Source: CAG-390 sp045644325 (GTDB lineage Bacteria > Bacillota > Clostridia > Oscillospirales > CAG-272). From it: a stretch of DNA of 64,000 nucleotides. Of this stretch, positions 15,998 through 25,056 are shown piece by piece. Under the pieces are notes generated by a model, which ran no database searches, was not told the origin of the DNA, and saw only the letters and a program-made list of their open reading frames with translations. Every line of letters begins with the position of its first letter. Within the stretch, counting starts at the first letter, position 1. Position numbers and translations under genes: made by a program. The stretch covers positions 4,364 through 68,363 of the forward strand of contig JAZRGT010000031.1 of the NCBI GenBank assembly GCA_045644325.1, in the 5' to 3' direction.

Positions 15998-17992
15998 TCA
16001 GCCGATTATAAGTGCGAGGGGCTCCATCGCCGCGATGGAGTACTTAACGTAAGTCACGCCGTCGCGCACCTCGAAGTCACAGGGGATGCGTTCGCCTCGC
16101 TCATTGAGACGGTCTATGCGCGACACCGCACTCTTGATTACAAGCGGAAGTTCGTCGATGGCATCCTGCGAAAGATTGAAGGCTACGGCGAATGTCTCGC
16201 CTCCGGGAAGTCTGCCTGCCCTAAGATAGAGCTCTGCATCCTCGGGGTAATAGAGGGGAAGAAGATCGTTCTTCGAAAGGATATCGACCAACTGTTGCTT
16301 TCTCGTTTCGTTTAAGAGCGAGAAGGCGGAATAATACTTAAAAGGCATATCAGGAGTTCCGCAAAAAACGATGCACTCACCGCCAAGCGAGGTCTTATGG
16401 CGAGTCACACCGGGATACAGAGGCTCGGGGACGCTCTGCTTTTGGTTGAAATGATAGACTTCGGAGAGCCATTCGGTCTCGGAGGAGAGAGGTTTAAGCT
16501 CTCTGTTTCCATACTGCACGTCCAAAGAGATACCGTTCACTCGCTCACCGGTTGCGACCTTTGCGCTCGTGGAGACGGTCTGCACACCGACCTGATCAAT
16601 GGAGGCGGCACCCGACGCTACGGTCACGCCAAGCTCTGTGGCGAAGCCGCGAGTGACAAGCGCGGCAGCCGCGCCGACGGAGAGGATGAGAGTCCCCTTC
16701 ATAAATCCACGGATCTCGTCATCGGTGAAGCCTCGGACGGAAAAATCGTCGAGGAAAACTGCGCCCTCGCCGTCGTTTCCAAAGTAGAAAGGAAGACCGA
16801 GTCGCTCAAGCACACAGCTCGACCAGGCGGAGAGATTAAAATGCTTCTTTGTGCGTAGCTGATAGAAAAAGTCCTGCTTTCGCGTAAGGGGAATGCGGCA
16901 TCCAAACGGACGGAGCTGACTTGCGTAGGCGGTGAGAGCTTCATAGAAGCCCGAATATTTTGCAAGCTTTTTTCTGTACGCCTTGCCCGATGCGGGCTCG
17001 AACGCGGTAAGTCTTGTTATCCAATGCTTTGCACCCGTTGCGCCCTCGAGTATCGATGCGGTAAAGTGAGCGTGAAGGAGCGCGGCAGAGGTGGAATATC
17101 TGTTCTGCGGACAAGTATCGGTTTCTGCCAGGAAAATATCGACCTTGTCTTTTGTATTTTCGCGTAGGATAGCCGCGCGAAACATATTTGCGGTGAAGTT
17201 ACGCGCGCCGCCCGTGTTAGCGGAGTTTGAGTAGGGTCCGCCGTTGAGACGGATTATTTTCGGATTGCCCTCGCCTGCGAACGCCTCTGCGGTATAATCG
17301 GAGAACTCGCAGAACGTGGATGTGTAGATGCCCGAAACCACTCCTTGAATGGTAGGATCTACCTCGTCGAGCCCCTCTCGCATAGCTTTTACACAATCAA
17401 CGATCGAGTCACGAACTACCTCGACGTAAAGGTCGGAATAATATTTATCCTCCTCGGTGTTGCCGAGTACATGCTGATAGAGCTCCTCTCGGGTGATCGC
17501 CTTTTTTGCACGTCGGTTGAGTTCTGCCATGTGATGTTTGCAAGCACAGCCACCCGTCGGTCGGTAGAAAAGTCCAAGATCGTCATCGAGCATAACAACG
17601 GAGGGGTGATGCTCGGCGAGAATACGGAACTGCTCTTTTATGTACTTGCGGAAGTCGGGATCGAGGGGACAGCAGGTTACTATTCTCTCTTCTCCTGTCG
17701 GGAGAGAGACGGTAGGCTGAAAGGGATATGGCTCGTAGGGGGTGTAGATGTGACCAAGGGTTGCCTGCACGAGCACGCCGTGCTTTGCACCGCGCTTATC
17801 CAGCCTCTCGCGGAAGAGGTCGTACTTTTCGCATTGCAACTCCGCTTTGTTGACAGGGGGAGTTCCCTCGGGATTGAACTCCATCATAAACATAGCGTGA
17901 GTGCTGACGCCTGTTCTTTGCTGTTCTATTATATCCTCGACGATCTCGTCGATGTGATCGGTGTCAAGTGGCATTATAGATAGGTTAAGCAT
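15998..17992 (-). CDS. TIM-barrel glycoside hydrolase-like protein
   Basis: 664 residues from the ATG at 17992, which has an AAGGAG site; a longer frame would overlap GH130. The first 350 residues read as a (beta/alpha)8 barrel: MLNLSIMPLD, a PYEPYPFQP loop, VVMLDDDLGLFYRP with a triple Asp, CACKHH and IFLAETDTCPQNRY, which offers a Glu candidate. The later part resembles the class-I amidotransferase-like and beta-sandwich domains of GH42-type beta-galactosidases (VTRGFATELGV, then MEPLALII). No signal peptide; cytosolic. I cannot fix the family; a beta-galactosidase-type or beta-mannoside-type exo-enzyme fits the GH130 partner 14 bases upstream. Confidence 0.55.
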   Translation of the reverse strand: MLNLSIMPLDTDHIDEIVEDIIEQQRTGVSTHAMFMMEFNPEGTPPVNKAELQCEKYDLFRERLDKRGAKHGVLVQATLGHIYTPYEPYPFQPTVSLPTGEERIVTCCPLDPDFRKYIKEQFRILAEHHPSVVMLDDDLGLFYRPTGGCACKHHMAELNRRAKKAITREELYQHVLGNTEEDKYYSDLYVEVVRDSIVDCVKAMREGLDEVDPTIQGVVSGIYTSTFCEFSDYTAEAFAGEGNPKIIRLNGGPYSNSANTGGARNFTANMFRAAILRENTKDKVDIFLAETDTCPQNRYSTSAALLHAHFTASILEGATGAKHWITRLTAFEPASGKAYRKKLAKYSGFYEALTAYASQLRPFGCRIPLTRKQDFFYQLRTKKHFNLSAWSSCVLERLGLPFYFGNDGEGAVFLDDFSVRGFTDDEIRGFMKGTLILSVGAAAALVTRGFATELGVTVASGAASIDQVGVQTVSTSAKVATGERVNGISLDVQYGNRELKPLSSETEWLSEVYHFNQKQSVPEPLYPGVTRHKTSLGGECIVFCGTPDMPFKYYSAFSLLNETRKQQLVDILSKNDLLPLYYPEDAELYLRAGRLPGGETFAVAFNLSQDAIDELPLVIKSAVSRIDRLNERGERIPCDFEVRDGVTYVKYSIAAMEPLALIIG

Positions 17993-18006
17993 ACTCCGCT
18001 CTCCTT

Positions 18007-19023
18007 TCACAGTTGTTCGGTACAAAGTGCGATCAGATCGGAGAGCGAGGCTGTTGCAAGACACTCTACGGTATCTGACGCGCCATAATAAATTTTGACC
18101 GTTTCGTCATCCTCAAGGATCATACCGCCGGGGAAGATGACGTTCTGTCTGAAGCCCTCGTCGGTTTCAAATGGCAATTCGGGGGCGATCAAGGGCTCTT
18201 TCGACATGCCGATCACCTTTGTCGGATCTTCAAGGTCGAGCAGCATAATGCCGGCTGTATACCGTTTGTCCCACGAGGGTTCCCAACCGTTTTTACCTCT
18301 GCCCGCCTGTCGGTCAACCGCGTGGAAGGTCGTAAGCCAACCGTACTTTGTTTTGATGGGCGGTGCCGCCGGACCGATCTTATCGTTTGCAAAAGGAACA
18401 TGTTCTACGCCCATTACAAGCTCTGTGTCACCCCAATATTTTAAGTCGGGAGATCTTGATGCCCAAATGTCGAAGCGATCCTTTCCGCCTCTGGAATAAA
18501 CGGTAAAGGGACGCTCGAGGCGCACGTACATGCCTCCGATACGCTCGGGAAACAGAACCATATTGCGATTGTCGGGAGCACTTACACTCAGAATATTGAA
18601 GCAATCGAGGGAGTCATTAATATCGGCGATGACGCCGCGGATTCCGTGACGGGTATCCGTTGCAAGGCAAAGATAGAGCTTATCATCAATGACGGTCAGG
18701 CGCGGATCGTAATAGCGTCGTACGTCACTTTCCTTCGGCAAGCTCGCGCTATCAAAAAGAGGCTTTTCGCGGACGGTCCAATGAACACCGTCGTCGCTTT
18801 CGGCAACACCGAGCAGAGTTCCCGGCTTTTTGACGGGCGGCCAGACGTCTTCCTCAAAATTGTAGTCATCACGAAAGATCATAATGTATTTTTCGCGATA
18901 CTTCGCAACTCCAGCATTGAATATGAGAGAGGCGTTATAGGGGATGTCATTTCTCGTCAGGATAGGTTTTTCCAATTTTTTGATGCACGAAGCAGTATAG
19001 AGGGGAGGTGTAAAGATCGCCAT
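18007..19023 (-). CDS. GH130-family glycoside phosphorylase/hydrolase
   Basis: 338 residues starting at the ATG at 19023 after AAAGGAG. The five-bladed propeller of GH130 is clear: KPILTRNDIPYNASLIFN near residue 19, NAGVAKYREKY, RYYDPRLTVID, NMVLFPERI, IGPAAPPIKT and a C-terminal IYYGASDT. GH130 enzymes cleave beta-1,4- or beta-1,2-mannosidic bonds, usually by phosphorolysis to mannose-1-phosphate; the catalytic Asp would be the one in NDIPYNA. Cytosolic. It leads an operon with a TIM-barrel glycosidase-like gene and a sugar-binding lipoprotein, read divergently from an AraC regulator that is the likely controller. Confidence 0.88.
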   Translation of the reverse strand: MAIFTPPLYTASCIKKLEKPILTRNDIPYNASLIFNAGVAKYREKYIMIFRDDYNFEEDVWPPVKKPGTLLGVAESDDGVHWTVREKPLFDSASLPKESDVRRYYDPRLTVIDDKLYLCLATDTRHGIRGVIADINDSLDCFNILSVSAPDNRNMVLFPERIGGMYVRLERPFTVYSRGGKDRFDIWASRSPDLKYWGDTELVMGVEHVPFANDKIGPAAPPIKTKYGWLTTFHAVDRQAGRGKNGWEPSWDKRYTAGIMLLDLEDPTKVIGMSKEPLIAPELPFETDEGFRQNVIFPGGMILEDDETVKIYYGASDTVECLATASLSDLIALCTEQL

Positions 19024-19059
19024 CTTAAAAAGTCTCCTTTGTGTTTTTATCATTATAGC

Positions 19060-19171
19060 CGATTGTAAAATTACAAAAATATAATTAAATTCGTTTTTTG
19101 GCGGCGGCGATAAGTGCGCGTACTCCGCCGCGCGGATTTTCAATTGTAAAACGCAGTTTTACAATTAGGTA
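19060..19171. mobile_element. MITE-like element, copy 2, with 16-bp flanking direct repeat
   Basis: A shortened copy whose ends are related to ATTGTAAAA and its complement. It is bracketed by an identical 16-base sequence, TTTTTATCATTATAGC, at 19044-19059 and 19172-19187, as expected for a target duplication. The insertion sits between the GH130 promoter and gene and duplicated part of the -10 region. Confidence 0.7.
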
Positions 19172-19179
19172 TTTTTATC

Positions 19180-19208
19180 ATTATAGCATTTTTTCATCGG
19201 TTTGTCAT
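19180..19208 (-). promoter_or_regulatory. Promoter of the GH130 operon
   Basis: Minus-strand ATGACA (19208-19203), 17-base spacer, TATAAT (19185-19180). A second TATAAT, made by the duplicated flank of the MITE-like copy, lies closer to the gene at about 19057-19052. Confidence 0.6.
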
Positions 19209-19279
19209 TTTGATTGTTTTTATAACATTGCAATTATTATGCTTTTTAAATAATTTTTCTGCGGTTTTTTGAAATATTC

Positions 19280-19308
19280 TTGCATTTATTCTTGTAATGT
19301 GTTATAAT
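19280..19308 (+). promoter_or_regulatory. Promoter of the AraC gene
   Basis: TTGCAT (19280-19285), 17-base spacer, TATAAT (19303-19308). Confidence 0.7.
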
Positions 19309-19333
19309 AGGTTCAATGAAGGAGGTGATGACG

Positions 19334-20152
19334 ATGCACGATATGGGAATGCTTAAAAGTTATAGAGATGCACAGATCACAAAGGATCATGGTGTGCGAT
19401 GTGTCGTCAATACGCCGATCGAATTTCCGCTTCATCATCACGATTACTATGAGCTTGAGATCGTTGCCGAGGGAGAGATGCTGCACGAATGCAACGGAAA
19501 AAGCATGAGGCTTGGGAAGGGGGACGTGTATATCCTTTCGCCCCACGACGTTCACCGCCTTGTTCCCACTCAAAAAACCACAATATATAACGTTTGTATT
19601 TATACGGAGCAATGCAGCAAATCGATTGCGAGACTGTTGCTTGATGAGGAATATCCGCGCTTTGGTAGAGTTGATGATAACTTAATGAATGAGATCAGTG
19701 CGCTACACTCTGCCTTGCGGGATGTCCTGAACTCGACGGGTCAATACCGCGGGGCACGCACGTCGGCTCTTACAACTCTGCTTGCGTCAAGACTTTTTGA
19801 AATGACCTCCGCTGAGATATCATTGCAGTCTGATCAATCATACTCAACCATTGCCAAGGCAATGTCGTTTATTGAGGCGCACCTCGCAAATCCGATCACG
19901 CTTGAGGAGGTTGCGGCTGCTTCGGGATATTCCCGAACCTACTTCAGCAGACTTTTCAAGGAGATCGTCGGAATCAATTTCAAAAATTACCTCGAGCGGG
20001 AGCGCATTGAACTGGCAAGTGATCTTCTCGAAATTGAAGAAATGAGCATAACCGAAATAGCCTACGCGGTTGGCTTTAACAGCTTTTCCTCCTTTTGGAG
20101 AGCCTTCAAAAAGCTCAAGGGAGTTTCTCCAAGAGAGTGGAGAACACGATAA
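19334..20152 (+). CDS. AraC-family transcriptional regulator
   Basis: 272 residues. The start at 19334 (MHDMGMLK) is chosen because AAGGAGG lies 8 bases upstream; an earlier ATG at 19316 is on top of the promoter. The N-terminal cupin sensor (FPLHHHDYYELEIVAEGEM, KGDVYILSPHDVH) binds a ligand, probably a sugar. The C-terminal 100 residues carry two helix-turn-helix units (ITLEEVAAASGYSRTYFSRLFKE and MSITEIAYAVGF.S.SSFWRAFK). It is divergent from the GH130 operon, so the likely target is that promoter. It ends at a terminator derived from a stray rubrerythrin 3' end. Confidence 0.9.
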   Translation: MHDMGMLKSYRDAQITKDHGVRCVVNTPIEFPLHHHDYYELEIVAEGEMLHECNGKSMRLGKGDVYILSPHDVHRLVPTQKTTIYNVCIYTEQCSKSIARLLLDEEYPRFGRVDDNLMNEISALHSALRDVLNSTGQYRGARTSALTTLLASRLFEMTSAEISLQSDQSYSTIAKAMSFIEAHLANPITLEEVAAASGYSRTYFSRLFKEIVGINFKNYLERERIELASDLLEIEEMSITEIAYAVGFNSFSSFWRAFKKLKGVSPREWRTR

Positions 20153-20161
20153 CCGCTTGTA

Positions 20162-20212
20162 GCCCGCCACGGCAAAAACCTCAAAAATATGCTTAAGAGA
20201 TATTTCAAATAA
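20162..20212 (+). pseudogene. Rubrerythrin 3'-end fragment, copy B
   Basis: Sixteen codons and stop encode ARHGK.L..MLKRYFK, the same as the last residues of rubrerythrin (9587-10174), and the match continues through the untranslated tail to the terminator. No other part of the gene is present. Confidence 0.85.
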
Positions 20213-20255
20213 GCCCTAAAACCTTGTAAAATAAAGCTTTTTGCGCTAAAAACAC

Positions 20256-20285
20256 AAGAAGAGCGATCTTTCGATCGCTCTTCTT
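20256..20285. terminator. Bidirectional terminator from the stray rubrerythrin tail
   Basis: AAGAAGAGCGATC and GATCGCTCTTCTT form a perfect 13-bp stem. It sits between the convergent AraC and PcfJ-like genes and has T-rich flanks on both sides. Confidence 0.8.
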
Positions 20286-20287
20286 TC

Positions 20288-21952
20288 TCATTGAGATGCT
20301 CTTTCACGGTATAATGTTTTGCCGAGATACTCTATATATCTGTACAAATCACGGTCTATTCGGCGGTTGTATTTTCCGAGTGCCTGCACGACCTCAAAGG
20401 TTTCATAATCGTATTCAATCGTAACGTATGGGACGTTTTTCTCTTTTCTCAAAAACACGATGATAGAGTAATGGGATATAACATTACGGAAGTACCTATT
20501 GGTATAAACGCAATTATGCTGCAACGCACCTTCATGCTTAAAGTCGGAAATCGTTTTTGGAACTATAATAAAATATCCGTTTTCCTCTCTGTTGATCCAC
20601 GATAATTCCTGCTCCGCACGAGCATATTGGTTGATCTCGTTTACCGAAACGCGCAAAGCCTTTTCCTGCACCATAACATCGTGTCTTTCAATATAGTCTT
20701 TATCAAACAGATCATCAACAGTTACGGCAGGAGTTTGGGCGAGCAAATCAATATAGTCACCGTACAAATTTGCATTGAAAATACCCGGCCTTCTCAAAAA
20801 ATTAATCAGCTTTGTGTCTAAAACAGAAGCGTCAAGGTTGAAGTGGTTGAAAATTTGCACCAAAGAGGTGTATATACTATCACCGGTCCTCCTTTTCTTC
20901 ATTACCGATTCCAGCTTTTGAAGAATATCAATATCGTGAAGTCCGCAACGTTTGATGATAGGAAGCGTATTGATAACGTTATTTTTACTTGCAAAATCAA
21001 TTTGCTTCGACGTAAATTCTTCCAGATATTCGACGATATTTTCAATATGCACCGTCGATGAAAACAGTTTGTGCTTAAACACAATTTCCGCTTTATTGCT
21101 ATATAACGCCGCCAACATCAGTTTTACGTACTGAAGACAGTTTACTTCGGTTGCCTCAATATAATCATTCAGATATTTACAATCACAATTTCTGACTATT
21201 TTATTAAGGTTGACATAAGCCGCCGCATCAGAAGCCTGCCATTTCGAACGTACCGTGGAGTATCTTGCACTCGCGCCCGCACACGAAATGTGCTTTGAAA
21301 ATTTATAAAGTCTGCCTTCTATACACACAATACGAATAATTTCGGTTGTATCGCTATTAGTAACAACAACGTTGCCTACTCTTCCCTCCTCATAAACGTC
21401 GTTTCTCGAGAAAACCCTGAATACATAGGCGTTTGAGTACTTGGACAGAAAGCCTTCAGAATACCTGCTCATTGCTGTTCTTGAATAGTATGGTATTCTG
21501 ATATATTTCATTTTGTGCTCAAAGGCATCATAATGTGCTTTTATACTGTTATCGCAGTCAGCAAAAATTTCTTGGAGCAATTCCTGGTCCTTGTTTTTAA
21601 CCAAGCTAAAACTTAAGGGAGCAGGTTCCAATTGGACACTGGCTGAATCAACTCTTACTCCGACCGGTGATTTTGATTCAATTTCCTTGCGGACTGCCTC
21701 TGTTCTTTTATACGGCAACAGCAGCTCTTCTTTTTTTTGCATTTTCTCGTTTTCGATCTGCGCGAGTTCCCGATCAATCTTATCTTGAAGATCTGCATCT
21801 TCATATTTCAAAAAGCCCTTTTCAAACGCGTCAAGCGGCAATTTCGCAACTCTGTTTCCATAATCAACATAAAAGTACTTATCGTCAACAGAAACGATTA
21901 TTCCCGTTTGCCTTAATTTGTTAACAACTTTTTTTCCAATGATAATATTCAT
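20288..21952 (-). CDS. PcfJ-like domain protein
   Basis: 554 residues from the ATG at 21952 behind GAGGG; a TTG six codons upstream is less likely. The N-terminus is a small barrel-like unit (GKKVVNKLRQTGIIVSV, YFYVDYGNRVAKLP), then a charged helix. The C-terminal 120 residues match PcfJ-like proteins: EGALQHNCVYTNRY, a run of strands (YSIIVFLRKEK, YVTIEYDYETF) and VVQALGKYNR. PcfJ-like proteins are found on conjugative and phage-like elements of Firmicutes; the function is unknown, though a nucleic-acid role is often supposed. It lies at the edge of the A+T-rich island and has its own promoter with a leader of about 100 bases. Confidence 0.65.
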   Translation of the reverse strand: MNIIIGKKVVNKLRQTGIIVSVDDKYFYVDYGNRVAKLPLDAFEKGFLKYEDADLQDKIDRELAQIENEKMQKKEELLLPYKRTEAVRKEIESKSPVGVRVDSASVQLEPAPLSFSLVKNKDQELLQEIFADCDNSIKAHYDAFEHKMKYIRIPYYSRTAMSRYSEGFLSKYSNAYVFRVFSRNDVYEEGRVGNVVVTNSDTTEIIRIVCIEGRLYKFSKHISCAGASARYSTVRSKWQASDAAAYVNLNKIVRNCDCKYLNDYIEATEVNCLQYVKLMLAALYSNKAEIVFKHKLFSSTVHIENIVEYLEEFTSKQIDFASKNNVINTLPIIKRCGLHDIDILQKLESVMKKRRTGDSIYTSLVQIFNHFNLDASVLDTKLINFLRRPGIFNANLYGDYIDLLAQTPAVTVDDLFDKDYIERHDVMVQEKALRVSVNEINQYARAEQELSWINREENGYFIIVPKTISDFKHEGALQHNCVYTNRYFRNVISHYSIIVFLRKEKNVPYVTIEYDYETFEVVQALGKYNRRIDRDLYRYIEYLGKTLYRERASQ

Positions 21953-22063
21953 TGTTCGCCCTCTATACAAGATGAATCAAATTTACGTATTCCCACACGC
22001 CGCATTTATACTGAAAATTGCGTCTTCGGATCCACTGTGCCGATCTTCGGCTTGATTTAATTT

Positions 22064-22092
22064 ATTATATCACAAAAAGCGCAAAATGACAA
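22064..22092 (-). promoter_or_regulatory. Promoter of the PcfJ-like gene
   Basis: Minus-strand TTGTCA (22092-22087), 17-base spacer, TATAAT (22069-22064). Confidence 0.65.
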
Positions 22093-22682
22093 TATATTCT
22101 CTGTGTTTTCGATATGATATACCTTGCCGATCGCTGCCCCCCTTGGTGGAACTCAAAGCGAAAATCTCTGTTTTGGAGTTATTATATCAAAAACGCCTAC
22201 CATCGTTCTTTCCTTGGTAAGGCACGGAGAAAGATCGCTCGCGCTTCGTCTTATGTTAAACATATATACGGAAACTCTGTCGGAGGAAGCAGATGTGACA
22301 AGTACGCGGGAAACGAGAAAATTGTTCCGCTACGACAACAACGGCAACGTTGCATGCCAGTATAGTGCCTCCCACGCGTGGGGAGAGGGTGGTCTTTTGC
22401 TCGGAGCCAAGCTTTTGGGCAGCGTGCATTATGAAAGCGGCACACCTGTACTGGAGGAAATAGCCACGATTTTGCCCTTCAATGCAGGAATTTATATACC
22501 AAACGGTTGGACGCTGATCTGTAAAACGTAAAACGGCAAGCTGATTCGCCGGCTGATTTATGAAAGGTAATAGAGTATCCTTGCAAAGATTGGCGTTAAC
22601 GGGATCAATGGTAAAACCTCGTTCGATGCCAAAGAGTATGGATGCGAAATCGCCGCAAAGCTTCTTGATGAATTTAATCATA
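22093..22682. other. Degenerate region with coding remnants
   Basis: About 590 bases between the PcfJ-like promoter and the next promoter. A relative of the dispersed repeat lies at 22145-22200. A plus-strand frame from about 22206 to 22531 (YDNNGNVACQY, GEGGLLLGAKLL, NAGIYIPNGW) has no good start or ribosome site, and a second fragment at 22570-22700 (SFDAKEYGCEIAAKLLDEF) is cut by two stops. I take these for pieces of one or more lost genes; the parent is not recognised. Confidence 0.45.
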
Positions 22683-22711
22683 TTGACAATTATTTGATTT
22701 TGATGTATAAT
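22683..22711 (+). promoter_or_regulatory. Consensus promoter of the His/Cys-repeat gene
   Basis: TTGACA (22683-22688), 17-base spacer, TATAAT (22706-22711), a perfect match, about 58 bases before the start codon. Confidence 0.8.
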
Positions 22712-22769
22712 TATAAAAACGCTCTAACTAAGAAGATTTGAAGCGATGACAAAGAAAGGAGATACTATA

Positions 22770-23762
22770 ATGAAACGGCTTACGTTCAAGATACTCTACT
22801 ATATAGCCGCAAGTTTGTTAATCATCTCTGCTTTTTGTCAGCTTGTTTGGCGTTTAAATTCTTGGCATCTGAGTTTGTCTGATCATGAACACGATTATAA
22901 TTTCACAAACAGTGACCTACACAACCATTGGCAACAATGCGAATGCGGGGAGATACAAAATCAAACTAAGCACAGCTTTATACGGGATAAAAATACCAAA
23001 TATCATTGGGAATTTTGCAATTGCGGGCGCATCAATGGATATGAAATCCATAGCTTCGCATCGTGGAGCATCATAACTGAAGCCTCAGAAACCTCATCGG
23101 GTCTTAAAGAAAGTTTTTGCGATATCTGCGATTTTTACACTATCAATACCATCCCTAAAATTCCGCATGAACATAATTATTCCGAAGAATGGAATTGGGA
23201 TGAACTCAATCATTGGCAAGAATGCGTTTGCGGAGAAAAGAGTGCATTTTTATCTCATAAGTATGGTGAATGGGTAGTAACCCAAGAGGCTACGATTCAC
23301 GCAACCGGAATACAAGAGAATATTTGCGAAACTTGCCGATTCGTTATAATCAAACCCCTTCCTCACACACATTCCTTTGACTCAATCTGGGAAAAAGATG
23401 CAAGCAAGCATTGGCACCTGTGCTATTGCGGAGAAAAAAGCGATGTCGCTTCTCACTCATACGGAAGCTGGAAAACAACACGAGCCGCTACCATAAACGC
23501 TACCGGAGAACAGAAGCGTTCTTGTAATGATTGTAAGTTCACCGAAACCAAAACCATTCCGAAAATACCGCACACTCACTCCTACACCAACACATGGTTT
23601 AATGACGAAAATGAGCATTGGAATCAGTGTTCTTCTTGTCACGATAGGATCAACATCTCAGCTCACACACTTAAAGAAACTACGTCAACGGATGCATCGA
23701 AAAAACGAAAAATATGCACAGTGTGCAGTTATTGGCAAACAGAGAAGGCCTCCGGCAATTGA
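22770..23762 (+). CDS. Membrane-anchored His/Cys-repeat protein
   Basis: 330 residues starting at the ATG at 22770 after AAAGGAG. One N-terminal membrane segment (about residues 6-26) is followed by a repeated unit of about 70 residues: H.HDY, HWQ.C.CGE, a H.(F/Y)G.W...  .EAT...TG.....C..C. element, then KTIPKIPH.H. Four or five units are present. Similar His- and Cys-rich repeats occur in secreted Firmicutes proteins, often beside adhesion or cell-wall domains, and probably bind zinc. Nothing in it looks catalytic. It is single-copy between two terminators and convergent with the HTH gene. Confidence 0.75.
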   Translation: MKRLTFKILYYIAASLLIISAFCQLVWRLNSWHLSLSDHEHDYNFTNSDLHNHWQQCECGEIQNQTKHSFIRDKNTKYHWEFCNCGRINGYEIHSFASWSIITEASETSSGLKESFCDICDFYTINTIPKIPHEHNYSEEWNWDELNHWQECVCGEKSAFLSHKYGEWVVTQEATIHATGIQENICETCRFVIIKPLPHTHSFDSIWEKDASKHWHLCYCGEKSDVASHSYGSWKTTRAATINATGEQKRSCNDCKFTETKTIPKIPHTHSYTNTWFNDENEHWNQCSSCHDRINISAHTLKETTSTDASKKRKICTVCSYWQTEKASGN

Positions 23763-23807
23763 TACCATTTGTGGGTGCCTTTGAACGTTTAGCAGCCGTT
23801 TAAAAAA

Positions 23808-23850
23808 AGCCAAAGCACTTTGCCTCGGTTCGAGGCAGAGTGCTTTGGCT
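23808..23850. terminator. Bidirectional terminator
   Basis: A roughly 20-bp inverted repeat (AGCCAAAGCAC, TGCCTCG / CGAGGCA, GTGCTTTGGCT) with A run before and T-rich tail after, between convergent genes. Confidence 0.85.
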
Positions 23851-23852
23851 TA

Positions 23853-24458
23853 TTATTTTAATACGGGTTTCTGTCTATCGATACGAGGCTGAAAAACAAA
23901 GCAATCCAGTCCATTCTTTATATTTGAGAAACATCCGAGTATCGAACAGATGTAATCCAGATCGTAGATTTCCTTCTTAATAAAAAACATCATTGCTGCA
24001 TCAAGATCAAGCTCATAGTTTATTGCAAATCCCGCGGAATGAAGCAATTCCTCGGTTTGGTCGGTATCCAAACGCAGGGCAACTGCAATTGCAAATGCGT
24101 TACCGCGTTCAATATCCGGCATCTCGCCACTCATAATACGTCCCCATTTGGAGCTGCTGAAATTTGCTGCCTTATAAATATCCGACGCCTTGGGCATCTC
24201 GTCATCAAATTTATTATATATGTGTTCCTTATCATTCATAAATTGATGGATTTTTCTTGCCAACGACATAGAAGCAGTATCGGGAGATCTTAAAAGAACC
24301 TTGTCGTCCTTCTTATCAAACACCTTTCGCATTGCAGTATTCCACAGCTCTGTAGCCATTATATCCGTGATGCTTTTATCGATTCGCTTAGGTGCTGAAA
24401 ATATGCACTCATTAGCAGCATCTGCCTCATAAGGGTCAAAATACTCCAATTTTCTCAT
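23853..24458 (-). CDS. HTH-domain protein, TerY/vWA-cluster type
   Basis: 201 residues from the ATG at 24458, which follows GAAGGAG. The middle (about residues 85-175) contains an XRE-like helix-turn-helix followed by a helical tail: SDIYKAANFSSSKWGRIM, NAFAIAVALRLDTDQTEELLHSAGF and DLDAAMMFFIKKEIYDL. This block matches the C-terminal domain often fused to or encoded beside vWA/TerY-type and macrodomain proteins in Firmicutes stress or conflict operons. It has its own promoter and lies directly downstream of the ESCRT-like operon, so it may be its regulator or accessory; no operator was identified. Confidence 0.6.
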   Translation of the reverse strand: MRKLEYFDPYEADAANECIFSAPKRIDKSITDIMATELWNTAMRKVFDKKDDKVLLRSPDTASMSLARKIHQFMNDKEHIYNKFDDEMPKASDIYKAANFSSSKWGRIMSGEMPDIERGNAFAIAVALRLDTDQTEELLHSAGFAINYELDLDAAMMFFIKKEIYDLDYICSILGCFSNIKNGLDCFVFQPRIDRQKPVLK

Positions 24459-24509
24459 ATTGTTTCTCCTTCTAAAACGAGCTTGAATTTTGCAAAACGC
24501 TATGGTAAT

Positions 24510-24538
24510 ATTGTAACACAATAAATAGCATATTTCAA
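24510..24538 (-). promoter_or_regulatory. Promoter of the HTH gene
   Basis: Minus-strand TTGAAA (24538-24533), 17-base spacer, TACAAT (24515-24510). Confidence 0.6.
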
Positions 24539-24610
24539 TATCTTTCGAAGAAAAAATACAAAATATAATATATTCTCCGCAAATACATTGGTTTTCCCGT
24601 CATACAAACA

Positions 24611-24640
24611 AATGGCTGACTCTTATAGAATCAGCCATTT
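24611..24640 (-). terminator. Terminator of the ESCRT-like operon
   Basis: AATGGCTGA and TCAGCCATT pair with further pairing toward the loop, immediately after the stop codon of the last operon gene. Confidence 0.7.
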
Positions 24641-24644
24641 TCAA

Positions 24645-25037
24645 TTAGATTGCAGTATACTCTAAAATCAAAGATCTGAGATCATTCGCGATCGCAATAA
24701 GCGTGCCATTGGTTATAGGATATTCAAAGGTCCAGCTTTCCTGCAAAAATTTCTTCTCTTCAACCAGCAATTCTCTTGCCTTCGCTTCAAAAACTCTTGC
24801 CTTGCGCTTGTCGCGCGAGGGAAGCATTTGAGATACGAGCTCAGCACATTCCTCTAAAATCTCCGCGCATTGGTGACAGGTAGGGGCGAGACAATTATAT
24901 TCACCAGCATCTCCACCCGCGAATTTAGACAAAAACCATTTTTCGAGATCCATCAACTTATACTGTACGGCATATACGTCTTCAGCAAGCCGCTCCTTGT
25001 TAATAATATCGCAGTTTTTGGGGCTAAACAGCATCAT
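24645..25037 (-). CDS. Small helical protein, last gene of the ESCRT-like operon
   Basis: 130 residues, not recognised. It is almost entirely helical by composition, with a Cys cluster in the middle (C..C..CAEILEEC) that could be structural. A good GGAG site precedes the ATG at 25037. It follows the RuvB-like gene by 19 bases and ends at the operon terminator, so it belongs to this unit. Its helical make-up and charged C-terminal half (RKARVFEAKARELLVEEKK) would suit a partner or adaptor of the coiled-coil proteins encoded upstream, but that is a guess. Confidence 0.7.
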   Translation of the reverse strand: MMLFSPKNCDIINKERLAEDVYAVQYKLMDLEKWFLSKFAGGDAGEYNCLAPTCHQCAEILEECAELVSQMLPSRDKRKARVFEAKARELLVEEKKFLQESWTFEYPITNGTLIAIANDLRSLILEYTAI

Positions 25038-25056
25038 ATTCTATCTCCTATCGTTT

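Noticed and set aside
22124..22531. 135-codon plus-strand frame in the decayed region
   Set aside because: No ribosome site, starts inside a repeat, and adjacent coding pieces have stops; treated as a remnant.
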